21,830 nucleotides of DNA from an uncultured Lachnospiraceae bacterium (lineage in GTDB: Bacteria; Bacillota_A; Clostridia; Lachnospirales; Lachnospiraceae): contig CAJUQU010000032.1 in assembly GCA_910588595.1 (NCBI GenBank), forward strand, positions 1 through 21,830, in the 5' to 3' direction. Shown here piece by piece: positions 14,506 through 21,830 of this stretch (positions within the stretch are counted from its first letter, which is position 1; each line of letters starts with the position of its first letter). The position numbers and the translations under genes were made by a program. The notes under the pieces are model-generated. The model did no database searches. It saw nothing but the letters and a program-made list of their open reading frames with translations, and was not told the origin of the DNA.

Positions 14506-15783
14506 TTATTGTTGTACTTCGTAGGCATCTTCCCCGGTGCGCACAAAAGTCCGTGTACTGATCAGTTCATCCCCTCCTGCCGTATATACCTCCACTGTAA
14601 AACAGTCATCTCCGGCTTCCCCCAAAGGTTCTAGACGTTCAATCCTGCCATAGACACCAATATTGCCAACAAGGTTTTTCATCTGACTGTCTTTGTAAAT
14701 ATAGTTACTGTCTGCGGCATATATCTTTGTGAGATAGTCCCGGTCATTGAGCTGTAACAGATAAGACCATGCGTTCTTCTGGCCATTGAGCCATTCCCCT
14801 TTCAACTGTCTGTACTCATCATAGTCCTGGTGCCAGAAATCATACGCCGGATCCTCTCTGTGATCCTCCACATTGTAGTTTGTTCTGATATAGTCTCCAA
14901 GGTAATCTGTCAGTTTCCTTGCGCCGGAAGCATTGAGGTGATGCCCCTCGTCTGCACAGTCCGTCGCGTAATCGATCTTCAGATCCTCATATACAAAATT
15001 CAGATAGGGAATATCATTCCTCTCTGCTGCGACATAGCCCCAGTTCGCCACACGCTGATGCCCTTCGGGCATCGTGTACGGCACATACATGAGGATAATG
15101 CCAATATCCTGCTCTCTGCACAGGTCAATGATCTTCTGCAGATACTGTTTATTGATCCGCTCCGTCGGATCATACTCGTCCTGCGGGATCAATGTCGGAG
15201 GAACATTGACTGTCACGTCATCCCTGAACTCTGCCCCCTTTTCCAGTCCAGGTGATGGGTTCAGATCCGCTGTCCCAAGCTCCTCCCATCTGCTGTGATA
15301 CAACGACAGGTTAAACAGATATTCCACACGTTTTTCAGGTTCGAGCAGATCGCATACCATCTCGACTTTTAACGGGGAAAAGGGGACCTGATCCAAAAAA
15401 TTGTGAAGGTACTGTTCATTCACCTTGCTGTCCCCGTCGACTGCATACAGGTCGACAACCACAACCTTAGGCTTTGTATACCGGAGTGCACTGCGCAGCT
15501 GCCAGTAATTGGTACAGATATTTTCCGAATGGTTTGCCATATTGTATGATACGATACCATAATCCCTCCACAGTTCCATCGGATACACCGCGTTGAGCAC
15601 ATGGCTGGTCCCAAGAAACAGGACATCAAAATCCTGTTCCTGCTGATAAAAGTCATAGTACTTCGTATAGCTGTACTTGCGTTCGAACAAACGCTGTGTC
15701 GCTCCAGTAACAGCTGCCAGGATCACACAAAAGCATACTGTAGCCGTCACTCTCCTCACCCGCTCTGGTATCTTTCTAAACAT
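14506..15783 (-). CDS. SGNH-type membrane-anchored protein, probable O-acetylation partner of the MBOAT enzyme
   Basis: A 425-residue protein with an N-terminal signal anchor (about 13-30, after a basic start MFRKIPERVRR), so the bulk lies outside the membrane. FLGTSH (56-61) supplies the candidate nucleophile Ser60, and DEGHHLNASG (278-287) supplies the Asp278-xx-His281 pair of an SGNH/GDSL-like active site; the same arrangement occurs in AlgX/AlgJ and DltD-like proteins. The gene follows the MBOAT gene by 11 bases. Such pairs transfer acetyl groups from a cytoplasmic donor across the membrane to the glycan: the MBOAT passes the acyl group and the SGNH protein delivers it. The C-terminal 120 residues have no motif I know. 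The ribosome site AGGGGCGGG lies just upstream of ATG 15783. Confidence 0.75.
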   Translation of the reverse strand: MFRKIPERVRRVTATVCFCVILAAVTGATQRLFERKYSYTKYYDFYQQEQDFDVLFLGTSHVLNAVYPMELWRDYGIVSYNMANHSENICTNYWQLRSALRYTKPKVVVVDLYAVDGDSKVNEQYLHNFLDQVPFSPLKVEMVCDLLEPEKRVEYLFNLSLYHSRWEELGTADLNPSPGLEKGAEFRDDVTVNVPPTLIPQDEYDPTERINKQYLQKIIDLCREQDIGIILMYVPYTMPEGHQRVANWGYVAAERNDIPYLNFVYEDLKIDYATDCADEGHHLNASGARKLTDYLGDYIRTNYNVEDHREDPAYDFWHQDYDEYRQLKGEWLNGQKNAWSYLLQLNDRDYLTKIYAADSNYIYKDSQMKNLVGNIGVYGRIERLEPLGEAGDDCFTVEVYTAGGDELISTRTFVRTGEDAYEVQQ

Positions 15784-15794
15784 CTGACCCGCCC

Positions 15795-17267
15795 CTAAAA
15801 TTGAAAATAGATAAAACTCGAAGCATCATAATTTCCTCCCCACACACCAAATATGAGGATAAACCAAAAAGCCGCAAGGTAGCACAGCCACCTGCACCAC
15901 AATTCCTGCGCGATGATCGTCTCCCTGATCTTTATCCCCTTGTATTTCATATAATCGGCAAAGAGGATCACAAGAATGCTAAAAAACAGCACTTTCATGT
16001 TTTTTGAATTGAGTCCCAGCTCATAAAGACCGCCTTTCAGCAGAATCCCTATATTGCCGATGTGCAGCATACTTTTTATCATGGATACGGCAGCCCCGAT
16101 ACTTTCTGCCCGAAAAAAGATCCACGCAAGATCCACAAGACCAAACGTGATCATACCGCTGATGAGTTTATGGCCGATACTTTGCGGATCCAACTCCAAT
16201 ACCTCATTGATCCTGTCCCTCACAGGTCTGGTCACGCTCCCGATCACCTGGTATACGCCGTGAATGAGTCCCCATACCACATATGTTCCCGCCGCGCCAT
16301 GCCAGAGACCACTGACCAGGAAAACAATCATGAGATTTCTGTATTTTATGAGTTTTCCCTTCCTGTTGCCCCCCAAGGGAATATACAGGTAGTCCCGAAA
16401 CCAGCTTGAGAGAGAAATATGCCATCTGCGCCAGAACTCGCCGATGCTGAGTGCAAAGTACGGGCAGTCAAAATTTTCCATCAGCTGAAAGCCCAGTATC
16501 TTTGCAGCGCCTATGGCAATCGTGGAATATCCCGCAAAATCACAATATATCTGCACTGCAAACAATACAGAAGCGACAGCGATATAAGCCCCTCCATACT
16601 GTGTGGGATCCCCGTAGACCGTATTGACTACGATCGCAACCCTGTCCGCCACCACAAGCTTTAGGAAATACCCCCACAGCATAATGAGCAGTCCCTCCCT
16701 CATCTTGTCATAATCAAACCGATGCGTCTCATTCACCTGGCTTAATAGGTTCTTAGAACGCTCGATCGGTCCTGCTACCAGCTGCGGGAAAAAGGAGACA
16801 AACAGCGCATATCTGAAAAAATTCCGCTCTGCGGCAATGTCTTTTCTGTATACATCCATGGTATAACTCAACGCCTGAAAAGTATAGAAAGAGATCCCTA
16901 CCGGCAGCAGCAGATTGAAATCAGGTTTGGGAACGGCAAGTCCTATATGCATCAATACAAAGTTCAGAGAATCCACTGCAAAATTGAAATATTTGAAGAA
17001 AAACAATACACCGACATTCAACACAAAACTGACAGCTACCACAGACTTTCTCGCCCTGTCTGTCCGAACTTTCTCCATCGCGATCCCGCTCAGATATGTC
17101 ACTGCTGTCGAAAACAGCAGAAGCAGAACATACCTCGCGTCCCAGTTCATATAAAAATAATAACTTGCCGCGAGCAGCCACAGATACTGCACTCTTTTTG
17201 GCAGCAGGAAATGAATCAAAACCACTACCGGAAAAAATATCAAAAATATATATGAGTTAAAAACCAT
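15795..17267 (-). CDS. MBOAT-family membrane-bound O-acyltransferase (AlgI-like)
   Basis: A 490-residue polytopic inner-membrane enzyme with about ten to eleven hydrophobic segments. The family signature is complete: PQLVAGPIER (161-170), CDFAGYSTIAIG (242-253), EFWRRWHISLSSWFRDYLY (277-295, His283) and SGLWHGAA (319-326, His323, the catalytic histidine). Length is that of AlgI/PatA/DltB relatives. It should channel an acetyl group from a cytoplasmic donor to the external face for O-acylation of the glycan by the SGNH partner directly downstream. Teichoic-acid D-alanylation (DltB) is unlikely because no dltA or dltC is present. ATG 17267 has AGGAG 7 bases upstream. Confidence 0.93.
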   Translation of the reverse strand: MVFNSYIFLIFFPVVVLIHFLLPKRVQYLWLLAASYYFYMNWDARYVLLLLFSTAVTYLSGIAMEKVRTDRARKSVVAVSFVLNVGVLFFFKYFNFAVDSLNFVLMHIGLAVPKPDFNLLLPVGISFYTFQALSYTMDVYRKDIAAERNFFRYALFVSFFPQLVAGPIERSKNLLSQVNETHRFDYDKMREGLLIMLWGYFLKLVVADRVAIVVNTVYGDPTQYGGAYIAVASVLFAVQIYCDFAGYSTIAIGAAKILGFQLMENFDCPYFALSIGEFWRRWHISLSSWFRDYLYIPLGGNRKGKLIKYRNLMIVFLVSGLWHGAAGTYVVWGLIHGVYQVIGSVTRPVRDRINEVLELDPQSIGHKLISGMITFGLVDLAWIFFRAESIGAAVSMIKSMLHIGNIGILLKGGLYELGLNSKNMKVLFFSILVILFADYMKYKGIKIRETIIAQELWCRWLCYLAAFWFILIFGVWGGNYDASSFIYFQF

Positions 17268-17295
17268 TATACTGCTCCTGTCATTTTGTACTTTA

Positions 17296-18423
17296 TCATC
17301 TGCCAGTGTGATCTCTGGCGTGCCGTTCCACTATGTCCAATATCTCAGCCGCGGACCTGTCCCACATAAAGTCGTCTTCGACATGCCTGTGCGCCTGCTG
17401 CCCGATCTCTTTGCTGCCGGCATCCCGCATTCTCTCCAGCAGCATCTCCTCTGTATCACAGAGATATCCTGTCTGAGCGTCCTTGATAATGATATCCGGT
17501 CCTGGTGCCCTGAATGCCACAACGCTGCACTCATAGTACATCGCCTCCAAAATTGCCATTCCAAAAATCTCCGTGGCACAATAATTCACATAGCAGTCCG
17601 CGATCCTGTACAGCTCCCACATCTGCTCATTTGGAACCTGCCTTATGATCTTTACCGCATCACGCAGTGCGCATTCGTCGATCTTTGCCTCCACCTCATC
17701 AGACAGTTCCCCCTTGCCAACCATCAGAAAACGATAACACTCATCTTGCCGGTAAAGCTTCTCGAACAGCTCCACGAGCCGAACAGGATTTTTTTCTGCC
17801 CGCATTCTCCCGACATACAGTATGATCTTGTTCTGTGGGCTATAATTCCATTTTTCCCTTAACATCCCAATATCATACTGCGCATAATCCTTTTTCATCA
17901 GTGTCCCGTCAAGCCCGACGTGCACGACATAGACTTCCTTCGCACCTTTTTCCTGCAGATATGCCGCGAGCGCCGGCCCCTTTACGATCGTCGGAATCCT
18001 CTTATAATACTTTACATTGTTGCAGAACACGTCCACCACAATCCTTTTCCAGGCTGACACATTGTTGCTGTGCGCCACGCCGATGTAAGGTATGCACAGA
18101 ATACCATTTTTGCTGCACCATCTCAGGAAGCTTCCCAGTGCGACATAATTATCGGAAGCTGTGATATAGCAGTCCTTGTCCCTGTCAAGCTTATCATAAT
18201 CGGGTAGCGCATGCTTGCCGATATGGCGGCATTTCAGATAAACAATCTCGACCCCTGACTTCTGCAGATGTTCTTCCTCCTTCTCCAGATCTGGTATCAG
18301 ATGGTATACTGTCACTGCATGTCCCTTTGCCGCAAACGCCTTTGCCATGCCCTCCGCCTGGGAGTTATAGAACTGACTGAGATCCTTTTTTTCTGTATTC
18401 AATGATATAACTGCCAGATTCAT
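17296..18423 (-). CDS. GT4-type glycosyltransferase
   Basis: A 375-residue GT-B fold retaining glycosyltransferase. The N-terminal half binds the acceptor (MNLAVISLNTEK start, GMAKAFAAKGHAVTV). The C-terminal Glycos_transf_1 domain has ILYVGRMRAEKNP (about 201-213), MVGKGEL (234-240) and EIFGMAILEAMYYE (285-298), the E-x7-E nucleotide-sugar signature. It acts in the cytoplasm on the lipid-linked glycan. The start is the ATG at 18423 because GGAGG precedes it by 9 bases, after the stop of the upstream gene; a TTG at 18444 overlapping the upstream stop codon is less likely. It is cotranscribed with the neighbouring GT genes. Sugar specificity unknown. Confidence 0.9.
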   Translation of the reverse strand: MNLAVISLNTEKKDLSQFYNSQAEGMAKAFAAKGHAVTVYHLIPDLEKEEEHLQKSGVEIVYLKCRHIGKHALPDYDKLDRDKDCYITASDNYVALGSFLRWCSKNGILCIPYIGVAHSNNVSAWKRIVVDVFCNNVKYYKRIPTIVKGPALAAYLQEKGAKEVYVVHVGLDGTLMKKDYAQYDIGMLREKWNYSPQNKIILYVGRMRAEKNPVRLVELFEKLYRQDECYRFLMVGKGELSDEVEAKIDECALRDAVKIIRQVPNEQMWELYRIADCYVNYCATEIFGMAILEAMYYECSVVAFRAPGPDIIIKDAQTGYLCDTEEMLLERMRDAGSKEIGQQAHRHVEDDFMWDRSAAEILDIVERHARDHTGR

Positions 18424-18440
18424 CAAAATATACCTCCAGG

Positions 18441-19619
18441 TCAATGCTCCTTCTTAACACCCATAACAGCCTCCAAAACCTTTTTAAGACTTTCAGTGTA
18501 CTCTTCCAGAACAAATTTTCTATTTGCATACTCATAAATCTGATCACTTCGCTCTGACAAAAAACGGGGACTCATGGAAACCAGCTCACAAATTTTCCCT
18601 TCTATCTGTGAAATCCGATATCCTTCAAAGTATTCACAGTACGCTTCGAGCTCATCCATTCCAGTCCCACGCATTGTGACAGGGATCAATCCATGACGCA
18701 TACAAGTCAGGAGCGCAGTCGACATTCCTTCCGAACAAGATGGCAGCAGGACAAACGGACATATCCTGACAAGATCCAGATACTGATCAGAGTCCACATT
18801 GACAAACCCGCAATCGAACACATTCTGCGGCAGTGTCAGCCCCATCTTTTTGCACTCTTGTGCGATCTCACTGCCGCAAAGATATAAATTCCATTCAGGA
18901 TGTCTTTCAAATACTTCGATCAACAGATCATTTCCCTTGTGCACAAACCCTTTAGTACCAAACACCAGGAAATTTGTATTTCTGCGCCTATCCTGTGCAC
19001 TGTTGTCATATTTAACATTTTTAAAAGCGCTCGGATAGACGCGAAACACTGATGTGTTTCGAAAATATTTTTTTTCTCCGAGGCAGATCACTGCATCTGC
19101 CAGATCCTCATCTCCCTTTATATAAAAGTTCCCTGTTCTGGAAAGCGGTATTTTCTTATGGGTTCGCTCATAAAAGTAGTCGATTCGCTCCTGTTCATTT
19201 GCATAAGAGACGGCATATGGATTCTCTGTCATGTAAATGACCGCAAACGCTTTAGGATTTCTTTTCCTGGCAAGTCTGAACATATCTCCAAATCCAAGAA
19301 TGTAGTCATAATAATCTGATGGCATCTCCAGCGCTGCATCCGGATTATTGCATCCACACACATCAATACAAAAGTCCATATCGATCAGGATCCTGATCAT
19401 CTGAAACATTTCCTGGAGATTGGTATGCACTCTGGCATGACGCAGAGAATAAGCAGTTCTGTCATAATCCATATAGCTGACCAAAATCTTTGGCTGATCT
19501 TTCAGACAATCCTGATTTATTCCCAAAACAATATTTTCACTGCGTCTTGGATCTATTTTTCGAAATTGTATATTCATTTTTCTGCATATCGTTTTTATCC
19601 ATTCATTGACTGCCTTCAA
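18441..19619 (-). CDS. GT4-like glycosyltransferase
   Basis: A 392-residue GT-B-like enzyme, more divergent than its neighbours. Visible blocks are LVFGTKGFVHKGNDLLIEVF (start of the donor-binding domain, a Lys-Gly loop), LPSCSEGMSTALLTCMRHG (the acidic residue in the E-G-M-S turn stands for the E-x7-E region) and IPVTMRG. The N-terminal domain contains DYYDYILGFGDMFRLARK, a pattern also seen in GT-B enzymes that check the acceptor. I chose TTG 19619 as start because GAGAGG lies 7 bases upstream; GTG 19634 overlaps the upstream stop as GTGA but has no ribosome site. Acceptor and sugar unknown; it belongs to the assembly set of this locus. Confidence 0.8.
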   Translation of the reverse strand: MKAVNEWIKTICRKMNIQFRKIDPRRSENIVLGINQDCLKDQPKILVSYMDYDRTAYSLRHARVHTNLQEMFQMIRILIDMDFCIDVCGCNNPDAALEMPSDYYDYILGFGDMFRLARKRNPKAFAVIYMTENPYAVSYANEQERIDYFYERTHKKIPLSRTGNFYIKGDEDLADAVICLGEKKYFRNTSVFRVYPSAFKNVKYDNSAQDRRRNTNFLVFGTKGFVHKGNDLLIEVFERHPEWNLYLCGSEIAQECKKMGLTLPQNVFDCGFVNVDSDQYLDLVRICPFVLLPSCSEGMSTALLTCMRHGLIPVTMRGTGMDELEAYCEYFEGYRISQIEGKICELVSMSPRFLSERSDQIYEYANRKFVLEEYTESLKKVLEAVMGVKKEH

Positions 19620-19630
19620 TATTATACCTC

Positions 19631-20365
19631 TCACGCGTTTTTATGCAGCTTCTCATACAGATGGCTTTTCAGAGTAATAAAAATATATCTTTTTTTCGAC
19701 ATGTAACCACGCCGATAACGTATCATTGCATTTTCACGCACTCCCACCTGACTAGATGAGATTCCGCCCAGCCTGAAGTTTGACATAACCTTCATAACTG
19801 GCGTAAATACCACCTGCTGGGTCTCCCAATACCGAAGCATCAGATCATAGTCAGCAGCCGAACGGTACTGTGTGTTAAACATACCGAATCTGTCATACGC
19901 CTCTTTCGTAACAAAACACGTCGGATGTGTGATCATCTGCTCAGGCAGAAAATCATGATGGTGAATGAGCGTTGTCTTTTCTCTTTCATTCAAAAAATTT
20001 CGCTGCATTCCGTAAACCACCTCATACGGATTTCCCTGATAGCTCCTCACAGCCTGTTCTACTGTATCATTCTCATACCAATCATCGCTGTTGACAATTC
20101 CTATCAATCGCCCCTTCGCAAGATCTATTCCCTTATTCATCGCATCGTAGATCCCCTTGTCTTTTTCAGAAATGACAGTACATTTCTCCGGAAGCTTGCT
20201 GCGATGCAGATCGATCAATTCTAATGTGTGATCAACAGAGCCTCCATCAATTATGATATATTCCATATAATTATAAGTTTGATTTTCTATGCTTGTCAAT
20301 GTTTGCTCTATAGTATTCTCACTGTTATAACATGGTGTAATCACGGACACAAATATTTCTGCCAT
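19631..20365 (-). CDS. GT2-family glycosyltransferase (WcaA-like)
   Basis: A 244-residue GT-A fold inverting glycosyltransferase. It opens with VSVITPCYNSENTIEQTLTS and IIIDGGSVDHT (UDP-sugar binding), then EKDKGIYDAMNKGIDLAKG (67-85), a hallmark of the colanic-acid WcaA group, and NSDDWYEND (92-100), with the DxD-type metal site at Asp94-Asp95. HPTCFVTKEAYDRFG and SAADYDLMLRY follow in the expected positions, the latter giving the catalytic base region. No transmembrane helix, so cytoplasmic and probably membrane-peripheral. It begins 3 bases after the upstream GT4 stop, with AAAGGA about 10 bases from the ATG, and its stop overlaps a possible start of the next gene. Sugar unknown. Confidence 0.92.
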   Translation of the reverse strand: MAEIFVSVITPCYNSENTIEQTLTSIENQTYNYMEYIIIDGGSVDHTLELIDLHRSKLPEKCTVISEKDKGIYDAMNKGIDLAKGRLIGIVNSDDWYENDTVEQAVRSYQGNPYEVVYGMQRNFLNEREKTTLIHHHDFLPEQMITHPTCFVTKEAYDRFGMFNTQYRSAADYDLMLRYWETQQVVFTPVMKVMSNFRLGGISSSQVGVRENAMIRYRRGYMSKKRYIFITLKSHLYEKLHKNA

Positions 20366-20368
20366 TTG

Positions 20369-21547
20369 CTAAAATCCTTTCCCAACAACTTCCCTGTATA
20401 GCTGATCCAGCTGTTTGGCAATCGCAAGCGTGCTGAATTCATTTTGAACACACTGTCTTATTGTATTTACATCATAACTTTCATACTGTCCGCATATTTG
20501 TCGCAAAGCACATTTAAGACTTTCAACATCATCGGCCGAAATCAGTATTCCGTTCTCACCTGTCACAAAATCATCCGGTCCCCCGTTCGCCACCGCTATG
20601 ACCGGCTTTCCGCATGCCATCGCTTCTATATAGACTACGCCAAAAGTCTCATAACGGCTAGGAAGCACGAAGACGTCGCACGCCTGCATCTGCTCCACAA
20701 CCTGCTCGCGGCTAAGTTGTCCAGCAAACTCCACCGTCTGTTCGACACCGAACTTTCTACTCCATTCTACCGCTTTTTGCATGGCATGTCCACCGCCGCC
20801 TATGATCAGTTTTGCGGCGGGGTCTTTTACTGAATAATCCCGCCATGCCTCCAATAAAATATCCATGCCCTTTTTCAAAAGCTGATCCCTGGTATTCATA
20901 TGGCATATGGTCAGAAAACGCATTCCTTGGTGCGGCTTTTGCTCACAGGGCTTAAACCGGTCAAAATCGACGACATTCCCGATGACTTCTATGTCGTTTG
21001 ATGTCCTGTACTCTGATATAAGCTTTGCGAACGCACGACTCACGCAGATCACCTTTGCCGCATGCTCAAATGCCTGTTTGATATATCTTTCATTGGATCT
21101 GCTAATTTGATCTTTGTGCAGCTCAAACAGTGTTGCGTGTTCTGTTATTACATATGGAATACCTGTCTGTTCGGACAGTCTCATCGCCGCATACCCTGCC
21201 CACACACAGCAGTGTGCATGGATCACATCAAAACGCTCACTCTCAAGCCCGTGTTTCTCATACAATCTCCTGATGCCTTTTGCAAATGCCTCCCGATGCC
21301 CTTCCATGCCATGCTTCAGGGGACAAAATATTTTCATGCGGTGTATCTTGATGCCCTCGCACTCTTCTGATTGCTCTTCCGCATAAAATACATACTCAGC
21401 GATACATTTTACTGAATATGTATCACTGTATAATATTGTCACCTGATTGCCAGCGCGCTTTAATGCCAGCGCCTGATCCCAGAAAAAGCTTCCGTTTGTC
21501 GGTCTGCCCTTCGTTCTAAAGAAAGCGGGTATTATCAATACATTCAC
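20369..21547 (-). CDS. GT4-family glycosyltransferase
   Basis: A 392-residue GT-B enzyme with all family blocks: TNGSFFWDQALALKRAG (acceptor loop), DVIHAHCCVWAGYAA, ITEHATLFELHKDQ, a donor domain with LKKGMDILLEAW, and PSRYETFGVVYIEAMACGK holding the E-x7-E motif, then VANGGPDDFV. It resembles WcaL/PimB-like proteins. The start chosen is GTG 21547 (Val-Asn-Val-Leu-Ile) because AAAGGGGAT precedes it by about 8 bases; the earlier GTG 21568 has a poorly placed site and adds seven polar residues before the first beta strand. It lies 33 bases after the partial GT2 gene. Sugar and linkage unknown. Confidence 0.92.
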   Translation of the reverse strand: MNVLIIPAFFRTKGRPTNGSFFWDQALALKRAGNQVTILYSDTYSVKCIAEYVFYAEEQSEECEGIKIHRMKIFCPLKHGMEGHREAFAKGIRRLYEKHGLESERFDVIHAHCCVWAGYAAMRLSEQTGIPYVITEHATLFELHKDQISRSNERYIKQAFEHAAKVICVSRAFAKLISEYRTSNDIEVIGNVVDFDRFKPCEQKPHQGMRFLTICHMNTRDQLLKKGMDILLEAWRDYSVKDPAAKLIIGGGGHAMQKAVEWSRKFGVEQTVEFAGQLSREQVVEQMQACDVFVLPSRYETFGVVYIEAMACGKPVIAVANGGPDDFVTGENGILISADDVESLKCALRQICGQYESYDVNTIRQCVQNEFSTLAIAKQLDQLYREVVGKGF

Positions 21548-21580
21548 TTGTTTATCCCCTTTGATCACACCTACAAAATA

Positions 21581-21830
21581 TCACTTGTTATTCAAAGCAG
21601 TTTTAGCCCAGCTTTTACATTGTTTCACTGCCTCCCAGCCCATTTTGTTCTGCCACATATACCAGAACTTCCTCCTGAAGAAGAGCTTCATCTCTGTCTT
21701 TTTTAATCTCGACAGACTTGTCGCCGTGACTGATCTGTCTGACATGCGGTACCACACAAGCTGCTTGTCAAGCAGACCAAACCGATATCCCGCATGCATC
21801 GCTTTCAGATTCATCGGATAGTCCTCAAAC
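21581..21830 (-). CDS. GT2-family glycosyltransferase, C-terminal part (5' end beyond window)
   Basis: Only the last 82 or so residues are inside the window. FEDYPMNLKAMHAGYRFG and LLDKQLVWYR are the usual end of GT2 enzymes: the Glu-Asp pair is the catalytic base region, and the VxYR block closes the fold. A basic C-terminal segment (RRKFWYMWQNK) follows and could bind the membrane surface. An internal ATG (21814) is not the start because the conserved ED motif lies upstream of it and the frame stays open to the edge. First gene visible in the transcription direction. Sugar unknown. Confidence 0.8.
   Translation of the reverse strand, partial: FEDYPMNLKAMHAGYRFGLLDKQLVWYRMSDRSVTATSLSRLKKTEMKLFFRRKFWYMWQNKMGWEAVKQCKSWAKTALNNK

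Noticed and set aside
1..21830. Search for CRISPR arrays, tRNA or rRNA genes, riboswitches and insertion-sequence transposases
   Set aside because: No regularly spaced repeats, no cloverleaf with tRNA invariant bases, and no transposase or integrase reading frame were seen.

Overview
The window looks like a piece of a Clostridia (probably Lachnospiraceae-type) chromosome. Codon use is moderately A+T-rich, Shine-Dalgarno sites are strong (GGAGG-type), GTG/TTG starts are frequent, and every supported gene lies on the minus strand. This is a cell-surface polysaccharide locus, transcribed from high to low coordinates. The taxonomic guess is inference; there is no rRNA, tRNA or marker gene to confirm it.

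Layout in transcription order (right to left). 21830-17296: a partial GT2 glycosyltransferase, a GT4, a GT2 and two more GT4-type glycosyltransferases, tightly packed. 17267-14506: an MBOAT O-acyltransferase with an SGNH-type partner, a pair that normally O-acetylates an exported glycan. 14436-12284: a DegT/FdtB-like aminotransferase, an FdtA/QdtA-like cupin ketoisomerase and a GNAT acetyltransferase, together a likely pathway to an N-acylated 3-amino-3,6-dideoxy sugar nucleotide. A candidate extended -10 promoter lies before the cupin gene. 12235-9117: a three-gene insert that is not sugar metabolism: DUF262 (ParB/Srx-like), an AAA15/DUF3696 ATPase, and a protein with a unique N-terminus and a RelE/HigB-like C-terminus. 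It looks like a phage-defence cassette (Menshen-like by recall) and its last gene overlaps the next glycosyltransferase gene by one base (TAATG). 9117-5663: a GT-A + GT-D fusion glycosyltransferase and an ABC exporter of the lipid-oligosaccharide flippase type. 5626-5334: a decayed C-terminal fragment of an acyltransferase-3 gene, not annotatable as an intact ORF. 5236-2027: a small glycosyltransferase-like protein and a DUF2142 polytopic membrane protein. 2018-1878: a three-armed palindromic element with 14-bp terminal inverted repeats and a 7-bp flanking direct repeat, probably MITE-like. 1848-1: a well-formed promoter with a perfect palindrome in its spacer, then an HMGL-like aldolase and an SDR oxidoreductase (cut by the window edge), separated by two mutually exclusive hairpins.

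Together the genes would make a sugar nucleotide, assemble a glycan with at least six glycosyltransferases, flip it by the ABC transporter and decorate it with acyl groups. The aldolase/SDR pair would make a further small building block under its own promoter. The most interesting points are the defence-like cassette wired translationally into the glycan operon, the MITE-like element, the hidden acyltransferase remnant and the palindromic promoter.
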